Below, piece by piece: positions 48,791 through 62,100 of a stretch of 64,000 nt of DNA. Both the position numbers and the translations under genes were made by a program. The DNA is taken from NCBI RefSeq assembly GCF_910592395.1, contig NC_088318.1, forward strand, positions 18,414,349 through 18,478,348, given 5' to 3'. The DNA comes from Lineus longissimus. Taxonomy: Eukaryota > Nemertea > Pilidiophora > Heteronemertea > Lineidae. The number at the start of each line of letters is the position of its first letter. Position 1 is the stretch's first letter. Below the pieces are notes generated by a model. The model saw nothing but the letters and a program-made list of their open reading frames with translations, was not told the origin of the DNA and searched no databases.

Positions 48791-50014
48791 GTCTTCCAGG
48801 TTGTGACAATGTCCTTAACTTGGACAATCCTCCGACACGCTCGCAAGAGACTCCATCTGGTGCACATGTTTGGGAAATGAATGAACGCGACACATAACTT
48901 ATGAAATACGTTATTCATTCAGATTCAATGAACATACATCAGGTAAATATTTCAAAACATGAGGACTGATCATTATTAGAAGAAATTTTCTGAAATGGTT
49001 ACCTGATAAAAATAGGCCTTACTACATGTACATGATAATACCTGACCTATTTCGGCTGGAGACTGGTAATATTGATACACATGACCTGCGTACATAAAAA
49101 GTCACTTTGAAAATCTTCAAGGAAACAGCCGAAATCCATAACTTACTCCTCTGCAATCACATTGCATCTTCCCCTCCATGATAATGCATTGGATAGTGGC
49201 TTGAAAGTGTGTGAGATGATGTTTTTTTTTCACTGTGGTGAAAATCAGGGTTTACAACTCACACCGGCTCTTGAAGGTGGAATGGCATATAATTTGTTTG
49301 ATTGGAGACTCCTGTCAAGGCAATACTAAATCACAATTCATAATTATTCTAAACTAGAAATAAAACAGCAGTTTGCCTATTTACAAAGTTTATAGTCGTA
49401 TTTACAAGTTTTTAACTACATGTATAATATTTTGTACATATCAAAATAGGCATACATTATAAGTCAAAAGAGACAAGAGCTTCAATAAAATACTGTACAA
49501 GTAATTCTCCTCATTTGAGAGTCCCTTCCTCCTCACAGGAGCAGTCGTCTATAACTAACAAAGGATGTATATCTAACAATTTTGATTAAGAGCGCTGTCA
49601 ATCCCTCACCAAGAAACGCTCATCTGAATAGTTCCCCACACTGGCACTTGGCAGCACAGATGTACGTGTTTACTGTACCACATGATACAACTGGAGCTAA
49701 TTCAAGTACTCACGAGTGTCAAGTTATTGCTTCAATCAGCAGTGTACTGCTGATTCCATGTATATGTTACATTAATGCATAAAGATTATTGAGTTATTGT
49801 TAATATAACGCTGGAAGTTATTGTAACAACAATTGAATTGTTCAAACTGTAAACTGTGAATGTTTTACAAAGAGGCACCAGTTTCACAAGTGGATAACAT
49901 CTTGTATCTCACCATTCTATTTTATTGAACTGAGGTCAATCATGATGTCTGCAGAAGTCAAATGCCCATGAACATTTGGTGGTTTACAGACTAATATAAC
50001 ATGAACAATACAAG
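48791..50014. other. Intergenic and BCAR1 3' UTR region
   Basis: AT-rich sequence with no plausible coding frame. A minus-strand AATAAA at 49921-49926 lies 89 bp past the BCAR1 stop and could end its mRNA. The rest holds nothing that I can name. Confidence 0.4.
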
Positions 50015-53000
50015 TTATAAAGCTGCTGCTTGCGAGATGACGATCTTGACCTCGTTTGCGGCATGCGAGACATCAACAACACGGTCAACCATGTCCTGGA
50101 CAGCAATAACTGAAGGATGCTGAAGGGCGGCCGTCTTCGTAGCAACTACCGTCTGCTTCAAAGTCTCGCACAAATAATTTGCACAATGCATGATTTTATT
50201 GCGTATTTCGGCATGGATAACATTCCTGTGTAATGTGTCGCCAATGTACACCATCTTATGGGCATTGAGGACTACAAATTTACTATGCGCCACGAAAACT
50301 TTTGGTGGTTGGTTACACTCGATGCAGTTCAAAAACGAGTCTATTGCTCCGTTAAGTACGTTAGCGTGTGTGACAATCTGACCGCAGTAGAACAATAACA
50401 ACTGCTTGTCACTGGGAATCAAACCAGCTTGGTTGACCTGTCCTTGAGAAGCAGACGGACTACCTAAACAACCAGAAGGTGACATTTCTTGTTTCTTTCT
50501 CGCCCCAATAGAGCCATATGGGGAATGTTCCACTTTCTCTTTGTCCTCAGTTATAACTGGAGTCTTCTCCTCTGTCCTTTGCTGATTTTGAGCAGCCACT
50601 TTTTGCTTGCCGATCTCTTTCCCCTGATGCAGTTGCACATAGTCATACTCATCAACCCAATCACGGCTATCGTTCTCATAATCATTGTTGTCAATAATGT
50701 TCTCTTTTGATGATCGCCTTGCTAAAGTTCCCGGTGGTAACGGTGGCTTATCACTACTCCGTGGTGGTGACTGCTGAGACCGCTGTTCCTGTGGGGTCGC
50801 AGGTAGAGGTCGCTCCTGAAGACTGTTGCGACGCTCTGGTGTGAGCGCTCGTTCCATTGAAGCACCTCTCGATCGCATCCCAACTCCTGGTTTCGGTGCA
50901 GGTAAAGGAGGTTTGTTTTCAACATTCCCTACCCTCCGGAATAAGAGTGAGGAGTTGCCCTGCACTATGGAAACTACAATCCTGGCATCGCCAACAATAT
51001 CTGTCGACACAGCTACGATCTGACCTAAGGGATCGGTCCCAACACCAGGTGGCACTGTGATCACTTGAACTAACTTCGACACTTGCCATTCCATCTTTTC
51101 AAGTTCATTCAGACAGAGCCCAATGGAATTAGAGTAATCCTGCAATGGGCGCAGCGCCTTGTATAACTTTTGTATTAATTTCTTATCCGCAGCTCTTGCT
51201 GAGTTGGCAAGCGCACCTTGTCCGAAGTCCAGAAACTGCTTCAAGGCAGAAGCGACGCGCTCACAACACATTTTAATATTGTAAACATTGTTTTCTAAGT
51301 TTAGCCGGCTACGCCATGTACTGCTGACAAATGCGAGCAGACGATTGGTTGCAATATGCACATCCTGCTGGAGCTTTATCAAGAGATCCATGGCGGCATC
51401 AAGTTCGTATGGAAGCTCCTCATATGGAATGTTGGGTAAATCTGACCCCGCGGAAGACGTTGACAACCGCCTCATCCTAAGGTCAAGATTATCCATTGAC
51501 CCCTGAGAATCAGACTTCCTCAACGTCGTCGGCATGTCCTTGGTCACTTGCGGTGGAATATCATAGACACTATTTGGATCGTTAAAGGAAGATCTGTTAC
51601 TACCTACAGGAGTGTTCACATGAGGAACATCATAGGTGTCAGAATCTAAAATGGAAGACCGACTACCGAATGATTTGTTTATATGCGACGGCCCCTCACT
51701 TGGTACATCATAATCATGTTCATCAACCAGATTTTGCGATTTTAATGTATCTAACGATCCGCCATAAGACTTCAGACCACCATATCTATTTATATCATTT
51801 TGTTTTTGGGCACTAGGTGGGGTATCGTATATACCAGAGTCAACAGATTTTGTTGGCGTATGATAAGACAGATCGGGAATCTTTTTCTGAAGGCTTGGAT
51901 GGGTTTGAGAGTCGGACCCCCAAGCTGGTGGAACGTCGTATATATCTTGCGGATTGATCTCCGAACTTGATCGAGCAGAGCTACACATATTCGGTGATTG
52001 GAAACTGGTATTTGAAGCACTTCCTGACATGCTCGATCCAGCGGACATCATTGAGACGCCGCTGCTACGATTTGATGGCGAATCATAGTACGACGATCTC
52101 TGAGATGGTGGAACGTCGTAGACTTGATCCTCCAAGCTTGCCCTGGATGATCTCGCAGACTGGGATGGTGGAGTGTCGTACGTGGGTTGGCTGTCCACTT
52201 CCCGAGATGCAGTTGTTGGCGATGGCTCGAAGTATCTATTTGGTGGCACGTCATAATCCTGTTGGCCCTTGTTGGTGTTGCCCTGCTCGTAGACGTAAAC
52301 TCCCCCCACCTTTTGTGGCGTCACAACGACCTGAAGTGATAAGAGGGAACAGCTGTAAGACATTTAGATAAATCTCAAAATGTCCAGAAGTAGAAAATCT
52401 ATCAGACTGAAAAACTGTAATCTGCCCCTACATGATTGTTTAAATTCACCATGAGTAATACTGATGTATTGTTTTCAACCTATGAGGAGTAACTGGCCAT
52501 GGTGATTAGAGGTAAATTGAGACAACTTGATCATCAGGCGATTCGAACTGATCTGATCAAATTCCACCACATGACTACAATATGTGGTTAGCCTTACTTT
52601 ATTATTAGCTAGATGATGACTGATAGAGTCAACACCCAGAGTTAGCTACAACAAAAGAAACAATCCTTAAATAGCCTCGGGTAATAGAGTTCAGTTTGGT
52701 TGATGATCTGATCGTTAAAACCTTATGATTGACAACTTATCACTAAAACCTTTTTGAAAGTGGGCTGTAAAAACTGTAACCTCAAATGAAGTATTTAGTT
52801 TATACAGAGTTAGTTTGCTTGATATGATGAACTGAACATCTACTAACATTAGCCCAAAGCTACATCTCAAAGAGAACGACTTAACCCAACCTGAGGTTAT
52901 CATTTGAAAGTCTGAAGCTGCTGAATTTTATCATGTCGGCTCCAAAAGCTGCTAAAAGAAAATGAAGATACCATTCACAATTCCTCCACATATCAACCTG

Positions 53001-56000
53001 GCCTCAATTTTCTGTGCCAATTACTCAGACAGACTGAGATTGATTAAGTGAATATCATGCATGATATGGGAAGAAAAAATATTTTTATCTCGGAACAATT
53101 TTTAACAGTTTGCATGGAAACAAGAGTCTGGGACAAATCCATTACTTAGTTCCATCTGTCAGTTCCACTTTCCCAGAGGAACATGCATGAGACCATTCAC
53201 AGACATCTATGCAGGAGCCTCTCCTGAAGTGGCCCACTTTTCATATTGAGCTCTAAGCTTTGAATTCACTGAACCAAATTGGCCATTCACCTTAACAATA
53301 AATGATCTTCCAAGGTCTACAAGGTACAAAAAGACTTGCAGGATATGAAGTTGAATGACCATTCATAATGATCATAGGCCTGTGTGTCCTGAAAAGCCAC
53401 TTCTGAGGAAAGTCATCAGACTGAAAGCAATACAATTTTAAGGACAGCAGAACTCTCACACCACTGTGCCAACTTGGCTTTACAAATTCATGAGAAAGCA
53501 GTCATTGCAAATTGAGTCACCAGAAGCTATTGAATGAACCTTCTTCATAAAGACTAGTGCCAAAAATCTAATCAGTATCGTTTCCACTAATCCGATAATA
53601 GTCTCTCGTAGCAGTGATGATTACTGCATCAGAAAGCTGTTATTTCTCAGAATCCTCCCGACAGAAATTCCAACTGGTATGCTAATTCCGATTGGGTTCT
53701 TGTGAAGGGTTCAAAGGTTCATACTGACATCTATCTGTTCGTGGTACAACAGCAGAGCAGGAGTTTCTAGCAAGACTGAGTGAAGCTATAGTTTGAGATT
53801 ACAATCACAGCATGATCGGTAAGAGTGGTGAATCTGCTCGCAATGTCGAAACAGTCCATGATGGATCACCAGACTTGTGCGGAGCTGCTGTAATATCTGA
53901 CCACAAACCAACCAAAAGAAAAATATTAGCTCAAGAGATGATCCACAGCTATTGTACGATTTTGCAGCGTTGTACGATTACTGTAATGATAAATGGTGGA
54001 TATCATCATTCGAGAGTTCAGAAGAAACTGGTCCATTTCTCATCCAACAATTACCAGGGGAGTGCTGTTTGTAGATTAGTATCATTCGGACTCTGATATG
54101 TCCGGATATGTGGCATGATAGAGCAAAAAGATTTCTCTTGATTTATGTCATAGCATCCTCAAGGACAACCAAGATAGATTGGGAGTGACACGAGAACTTT
54201 GGATGATTTAAGTACAGAAGGTCTGAGGCTCATCTGAATGGCTGCAACATGCAGAATCTTCAAGAAATTATTCAAAAATATCGAGGAAAGTTACAGTAGC
54301 ATTACCATCATTTGGCTCATTGAACAAAGAAGTCATATCGGATTAGATTTCATTCCTCGCTAAATGCAAAAGCATAAATTTGATGCGCAAGTTTTGATTA
54401 CGTGTATCTTAGTGAGTCACTACTGCAACTTGTAGCATGCTGCAACATCTCAAGATAGGGTTTGAAACAGAAACTACTGTAGCAATGCTAGGTCTCCAGA
54501 ATCTCTTATCATGCAACAGTGACGAGTCACTGCTGTAAGCTGTTGTGGCATAATGATGCCTAAGCTAATGGGCACAGGATGTGTCACAACATTTCCTTGA
54601 GAGTTGTGTCAGCAGGCATTTCTTCCAAAGTATGGTCTGTCAACTCATGCTGCTGTTTCTGAAGATGAGTCACATGAGAAAGCAACCGGTGAAGAAACAT
54701 CACTGATGACAGAATAAACATGCCTTCTCTGCTACATCCATGCAGATCTGGACAGGATAATATTCTCTTTCAGATGAACATGCAACCTTAAGGACAGAGT
54801 TGTTTTGAAAAGTAACCAGTTTTTAAGTGGATTCTGAGGAGAAACAGATCAGAGGATGTTTTCGTTTTCGTTTTTTTCTCTCCAAAGATCAGAATATGCA
54901 ACATACATGAAATATACATGTTCTCTTGGTTAGGTTACCATGGAATCAAGAGATATGTGGGAATAGCATGATACATGACCTGAATCTGAGGCCACTTTTT
55001 GTATCAAATTATACATAAATTATCAGACAACACAATGAGAGACATCGAGATGCAAAAAATGGCAAATTAAGTCTAATGAGAGTTATATTAGGAGGGAATA
55101 TTACATCCTTGTACAAGCCACAGGATGTAGAAGGTTACAATAAAGTCTAATTTTACTGAAGAGGAAGGACGACGGACTAGTGATATCAATAACAATTCTG
55201 GATGCGGGCACCAGCAGACTAGAGTTTTTGTCGCATACATTGTCGGGTGCGATAAAAACTGCAAGTTGATATCATGAATAAGCAAGACACTTGGGTGAAG
55301 TGCGCTGCACCAGAAAGTTGGCCAATTTTCAACCACATGAATTAGTTTTGACACTAATAGAAATATTAATGAAATGAGAGAGGCAAGATCAAGGCCTTTA
55401 TGAGCTGTGAAATAAACACTGGTCACCTACACTCTAACAACATGAAATTCCACTTAACACTTTTTATGCTATCCTCATGATTAAAAGGTTTTATACAGGG
55501 TGTAACAAGGAGGCACAGCTGACTGAAAAGCTGGGGAGGCCAGGCACACCAATTCATTGTAGAGTACTCAGTGTGATAGCTCCTTCTCCATGCATGGAAA
55601 TAAACAAGTTATTTCAAAAGCGCTCATCAATATCAGTTCCCATCCTCCATGTCCCGACATGACTCACATGACGGATTGGTGCCGAGCAAATTGACATATA
55701 AGGAATAAATTTGATCAGGTAATGAAGAAATTCTTCAAGCAGCTCGTCACCCTGGATGCCATGCTATTTTATATATGATATCGTGACCTCATAAGGTTAC
55801 TCCCTCCCTGGTTGAACAAGACTTTTTCAATCCCTAAACCGCAATACCCTCAACTCAACACGTCAACAAATCAAGTAGGCCTATCGGCCTATCAGGATAC
55901 AGAACCAGAGAAGTTTATAGTCATTGTTGGGTGGGGGCATTAGCCCAGACATGAATCAAATACATCTGGGCAAACATCTGTGGTGACAAGAAGGGCCCTG

Positions 56001-59000
56001 CAGGCATGTGGTGCTGTATTACCAAAAAGGCAGGTCACCCCGTACTTGAACACACGCAAAGCATTCATTGACCATCATCAATATTAGCTAAGTCAAGTTT
56101 TTATTCCATTCATTTTTAATTGTTTAGGTTAATCAATTGTTAACTGATATCAAAAGGGATTAGTAGCCAAGACAATGCTATAGGAAAGAATGGGATCAAT
56201 ATTGTTGTGTAATTATGACACTATTGTCACAAGAGTCCTGATTATGACAACACTTTGACTTTCTTCATGTCAGCGAGACAAAGGGAAACAATTGATCCAT
56301 AGCAATGCTCGTATCTTGACTCCTAGGATTAGCTTACTTCACTCACAAGCATACTGAAGGTATACAGTAGGCCAGTTAACACAGGGCAAAACTGATAAGT
56401 CTGAACTAACCGCACAAAATAGTGTCAGACCTTCATAAGATCGAATGGTCTTGCATCCACTCTTTAGTGAAGGGTACATTGACTGTGGGAAATATCACAA
56501 ACTTAATCAAAACAGGACTTATATAAACATAATCTAATACTACAATGAAACAACAGTCAAATGTCAGATACAAACAAATCCTGAGAGAAATGGCGAAGAA
56601 AGCAATATGTAATTGTATCAGCTGGTTCGGTCAGAGATCAAGATAAGCTATCAATCACAGAAACAAAAAGTTGACATGGAATTCATCGCGTTTTTGAACA
56701 GATATGAGAAATTCAAAGGGAAGTATATAATTGAATGTCAGACAGACAGGCGGCTATAATATTCAGTTCAGGAAATCATTGAATAACATTATCTGGATGT
56801 GCATCTCCTCCTCTCGAAGGCGGAGTGTGCCGGAGAGAGGAAACAAAAGGTCACCAATCATCTGACCTACATCCAATTTCATACATTAACCCTACAAGTC
56901 CTCTAGCCTGGGCCTGCTTTTATTAGATTTCCATCATAATGTTCTCAGACTGGTTTAATTCCTCTTCACTTTGCCATAGTCTGAACTCAACAAGAGATCT
57001 CCACATTAACGTAGCAATGAGCAGGATAGAACTGACGAGTACATATGAGTACGATAATAACCAACTAATTTAACCTCAACCTCTGACATAGTTTATGATC
57101 TAATGGGCCAATTATAATAAGTCTTAATGAGGCACAATTAATCTTGTCATCATTCCCCATTCAAATTCACACTTATAATTGAGAACCATTACAAGAGTAC
57201 TTAGAATCCTACTTCAATGGAAGTATTGAAACATACATTAGAGCCTTGATCCTCACCAGGACACAGTTGACAGTACACATTGTCCCCAAACCCTTCTGAC
57301 TCGAAGTTCCATTTTGCTGTGTCTTGTGATCAAGTTCACTGCAGTGTACGAAAACAACCGTGACAGCAGTGATGACAGGTCATAGATGGTGACGAAAGAT
57401 CTCTCATCTGCACATCAAACCAGTAATCGCTGGGTCCGATACTGATGGCAGGTCGCAGCGATGATTAGTTCTTGTAGATAGTCATGTGCGATGACCATCG
57501 AATGACAACCAAAGGAGAGATTTTTGTTGCATGTGATAATGAGCTGCAGGTAAGACCATGATCAAGTCACATCAACAAAGATTGCCAGTTTGCAGGCAGC
57601 AAGAAAGAAAGCCAGCAAATGGAGTAAGGAAGTTTAAAGAAAATGTTGAAGAATCTAGATGTAGGTTTGACTCAACAAAAAGCTTGAACAGTCAGAGACA
57701 TTCCCAGGGTTGTTGTGTTGCCACTCATAGAGGTTTTTTCATTCAGACATTTTGAAAGTTTCAATAGGCAACATACATGATGAGATTACTGAACAGCAGT
57801 TCAATAAGAAAGAACCCCAAAGAACTCGGCGAAAATGTGGCGATTTTTTAAAATCGTGTGTGTTTTACTGTAAAAACAGCATGGCATCCGGTGGTAACCG
57901 ACACAACAGCAATATTGCCATTGTGTCTCTGGCAGACTTTTTTATCTCGTTAATTGAAGTGAACTTGGATCAGGACACTTTTTGGTGTGATTCCTAGTCA
58001 TGTGCTCACCCCAGAGAGAAGTGGCCTATTGGTACGAATCACACGGGTTATATGCACACTTCCTGTCTTGTATGCAACCGCCCACCAATATTTGAATTGG
58101 ACACTTTAGACAAACTTTATCATGGTTCCAAGTTAAGGGCCATGACCAAGCTTCTCGAATAAAACCAACAGTTTATTGCTAATCGAATTGTCGCGATGGC
58201 AGATCAGATAGAGAAATGACATAATGGTCCGGTTGAGAACGAGTCACATTTGTCATGTTTGAATCGTATCTCCTCAACCTCACCTCTTGACCCTCATCTT
58301 CAAAGGACCACACCGCAGTCCGCAATCTAATTCAGTCCCTGTCCCTCGGGGTTTGTATCTTCTCAGAACTGTGTCACTCTCTTAAGGAGGTTTATGTAAC
58401 TTGCATGACAACTGTCGGCCAGTCTGGCGAGATAAATCCTGGGGGTCTGCAGGGGATGGGTAGGGTAAAATGTTCGGACCCCTGGGTGGGGCAAGTCATT
58501 CTTCATTTAGTTGGATGGATAGATTGACAGACAAGTTCTCCTCCTCCTGGGAAGGTAACATAACTCAAATGAAGACCATAAGTAAGACCAAAACCGTAGC
58601 AATTAGATCACACCAAAAGTGACTAAGACGATTTCTCCTAATTCACTATAACACGCATAATCGCCTGTCTTGGGGCGAAACAAGCCATTTTGCAAGCTTT
58701 ACTCATCTCTGGAGACACCAAGTTGATTAGCCTAATTGAGAATTCCAAACCACATCAATTATCATTGTTAATGGATGAGACTGTTATGCAATACAAACTT
58801 ATGGTCGACGGCTATCATTTGCAAATCATCGGCTCAATTAAGACTCCTAAACATCTGAAATTGACTCGGATGCTAGGGAGTAAATATATATATTCACCTT
58901 ATTTTGTTGTGCATCCCAACTCCTTCTCCATTTGGTCTGATTCTGTGCCTGTGCTATACTCGTCGTCGAAGCCATACTCGCATTCACGGCAGGTTCCTGC

Positions 59001-59188
59001 GTAATTCCCGTCAATATCTTGAGACGATTCCCTGGCGCTATCCCTTTGCGCCCTTTGAGGGAACAGAGCCACCAGCCTTCGAGACCGTTCGTGTCCCGTT
59101 CAATGACGGTCACAATGTCACCTTTCTTGAAGCTGATCTCCTCCTGGGTTTCGGCCAAGTTGTCGTACAGGGCCTTCGCCAAGCACGT
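50015..59188 (-). CDS. BCAR1: p130Cas/BCAR1-type CAS scaffold protein (5' end not found)
   Basis: An adaptor at focal adhesions, where Src/FAK phosphorylate its YxxP motifs to recruit Crk and Nck. Two exons are seen: 58898-59188 (97 codons) and 50015-52330 (771 codons plus stop), joined in phase 0 across a 6.6 kb intron. Exon A is the SH3 domain (AKALYDNLAETQEEISFKKG, WWLCSLKGRKG, then PGNRLKIL). Exon B starts VVTPQKVGGVYVYE and carries about ten YxxP sites (YDVPP, YDTPP, YDIPP, YDVPS, YDVPH). A Ser-rich helical segment, polyproline stretches, the Src-binding YDYV motif (DEYDYVQLHQGKE) and the FAT-like CAS C-terminal domain (SDKQLLLFYCGQ... FVAHSKFVVLNAHK) follow. The initiator exon lies upstream of 59188, possibly outside the window. 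The ATG at 59215 is intronic in my model. Confidence 0.93.
52331..58897 (-). other. Large BCAR1 intron
   Basis: It separates the SH3 exon from the single large exon encoding the rest of the protein. Read on both strands, it shows only short open frames without family features and no clear transposon ends. It is probably regulatory and neutral intron sequence. Confidence 0.75.
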
Positions 59189-62100
59189 CTGCAAGAACAA
59201 GAGGAAAGTCATCATGAGTATGTGGCCAAAAGGAATGGACTTGGTTCAGAAACAAGTACTCCAGGCTGCAAGTAGAGAAAGATTGATTAGCTGCTTTGAT
59301 ACTGGAAATATAATGAGGTTTTGATAGTTTTGTCAAGTAGGCTGCCTCAATCCTGACTTCACTCAACTTGCAGGCGCCAAGTAGGGATTCAGAGAAAGAT
59401 GGGGGGGGGGGGGGAATAACAACCAAGTCCTGTGGATACTGCCCTGCTCGTGAAGGTGAAGAAGGCCTACCAGGCCGATACTATATTTTACCAGACAGAT
59501 TAATACCACAAAGAAACCGGACCTCACGTGGCATTTTTTAATTCCGGTTTAAGCAAGATTCAACAGGTGCAAAGCTTTTGAAGTCTTTGACTTTTTTTAC
59601 TCCATTACCTTTGGGCCCAATGAATATGCATTATCTAAAGCTAATCTTCAGATTGTATTTTCATTTTGACCACTTACTCCTAATCCAAAGTAGAATAACC
59701 TCGACTATAGCATACACAAAATCATATTGGACATTTCATACCAACCGCCCAACCCACAATGTAATACTCTGCTTGAAGTTGGAGAGAGGGGCAAAGCATT
59801 TGAAGAAAGGGAGAAAGACATTACAACACCTTACCTCGAAACGAACAAAATTGACAATAGTTTTAGATACAAGATGAGAGCAAATACGGAACTGAACCTT
59901 CCAGCAACCGACCACATCCACTACTGCGGCAATATCGCTGAGAGCAGTTCTCGAATATGCAAAACAAGTGCTCCCGAGGGAACTCCAATCTCAAGCTCCA
60001 AAAGCATAGATTGCATTAGACTGTCACTTCAAGGAGAACTGACGATTCAACTTCACTCGAGACTAAACCATTGGCTGCATCAAAGGGTGGACAGGCTGAT
60101 TTATATATTATGAAATGTATGCAACAATTTGATAAACTGGAACCGTTCCCTCGGGGACACCCTGTGTCTTCAGATTATTTGAATGTTCATTTGCCGATGT
60201 TCTGATGCTTTAGGAATAGCACTCATAAAACATTGCTATCGGATTCGGAAATGATACTGGGAGCAAAATACTTTGGTTTTGAGGTTTAAAGAGGTTTCAA
60301 TCAGATTTTTTCCATTTTGCTATCCCGATCCAATCTCATGAGTGGTTATAAATTCATTATCGTGATTAATTGACACGGCCCCGAAAAACTTAGGAAGTTT
60401 TTTTTACTTTTTAGAAAACAATTAACAAGAAATAAAGTCCATTATACTGCAAGTCACAAGAGATGTTTTGAATCCTGTGACATGATTTTTAAACAAACAT
60501 TGAAAATTTATAACCAGCACGGAACTTAATCACAGCACTCAATCATCTAAACTTTTTAAGGCATTAAACGGTAAAATTTCATGATGCTGATGTAATCGTC
60601 CTAATTAGTGCTGACCAAAAAAAAAAGTCATATTGAAAGTGAATCAAAATGAGTCACAAGAATGTGACTGTGCTCAACTGTAGGGGGGGGGGCCCTAAAA
60701 ACGATTATACAGCACATAAAACTTGCATCAGGGAATATGTCAACAGACAATAAAACCATCATATCTCCCCTGGACATAGTTATACCTCTCATAATGAGTT
60801 GACAGAGGGATGGGAATTATCGCAGCCGGCACATTTTTAACATCACTTTGTCCTGTGAAGAGCATTGTGTAAATGTTTGATTAATTGTACACAATTGCAC
60901 ATGAATCATATTGGTGAATGACAATCCTAGTTTTATACTCTTGTCTGTGTTTGTGAAGCCTTTGGTTGGGAATGCTCGACACAACAATGCCACAACATGA
61001 TGAGCCAAGCTTTTTTTGATGATACAGAATCGAGAATGCTTTTGAAAGACCACATGTCATATAACTTCACTTGTGTTGCAAACTTAATCTTTTGGCCTTG
61101 TCGTTTGGCTTCACAATACTTTTGCTACTTTTTGATGCCACAAGGTGATGAAGGTGAAGTGACATCCATGGTCACAATTGTGATCCGTCACAGCAAAACC
61201 AGGCGCATGTCGCTCCGAGCTTGGCAGGTTGAGACGGACTGTTTGTTCATTTCTCTATTGTCTGCCTTTTGTGAAATATGAGCACATCAATTTCTTCCAT
61301 TATCTTCTGGTGTCATTTAGGCTCATCTTCTGTGCGACATGCGCCTGGTTTTGGTGTGACGAGTCACAATTGTGCAAATCGGTGCAAAATGTTGATTGCA
61401 TCACAAAAACAACCCTGCTCAGTGTTAGATGGTGTCCTCACCAAAATAGTCCAAAACATAGACTAGCACCGAGACACAGAAACCCTGATTAATGGATGAC
61501 ATCAATCGAAAGTCATGTACTAGCAATCTCTTTCTGGGTGCAGTTTGACTAATCACACCAATTAATAACAAACGCTTCCTGAAAATGCTACATGCAGCAA
61601 ATTTATTTGATATGTAGTGTCATAATGAATCCGTTGGGATGATGGACCAAAGAGCTTTCAATAATAGGCAATGGTTTGAAGGGAATATGTGAACGGTTTG
61701 CCTACCCTACCAAAAGATGTTGACGATGCAAAGTGTGAGACTGATAGTGCATGAACTCTGCCTGAATTCTCAATCTTATCCTTCCAAGACCAACCCTTCC
61801 GGGGCTTCTTAGAAAGTGAGTCCAGAATCTTGTCCAGTCTTGTTACCTCCAGGACCAACTCTGATAAAAGCTCAGTGACTCACAGAGTCAAAGCAATATT
61901 GGCTCTGTCATGATATATGATGTATTACGATATGAATATGAAGAACAGCAAATACTAATGGATCCCTCAACAGCAAATATGCTCAAACCCCAAGGAGTTC
62001 AAAAGTTGTTAGACAAAATGATTGATTTTTGACAAGGGTCAACATGAAATTTTGATCGAGTTGAATCAGATTCATCATAGGAGTTCATGCAAGTTAATCT

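Noticed and set aside
52331-52363. ATG at 52363 as the start of the large BCAR1 exon product
   Set aside because: The preceding bases are a polypyrimidine tract and acceptor, and the phase matches the SH3 exon exactly.
54400-54620. Imperfect inverted repeats around gtgagtcact / agtgacgagtcactg
   Set aside because: Short and imperfect, with no flanking element structure.
59189-59215. ATG at 59215 as the BCAR1 start
   Set aside because: It lies upstream of a strong splice acceptor (ttcttgcag) directly before the SH3 domain, so the residues between are intronic. CAS genes normally have a separate initiator exon.
59401-59414. Poly-G tract as a possible regulatory quadruplex
   Set aside because: A single homopolymer run. 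Similar runs occur at 18268 and 60683, and it is indistinguishable from slippage.
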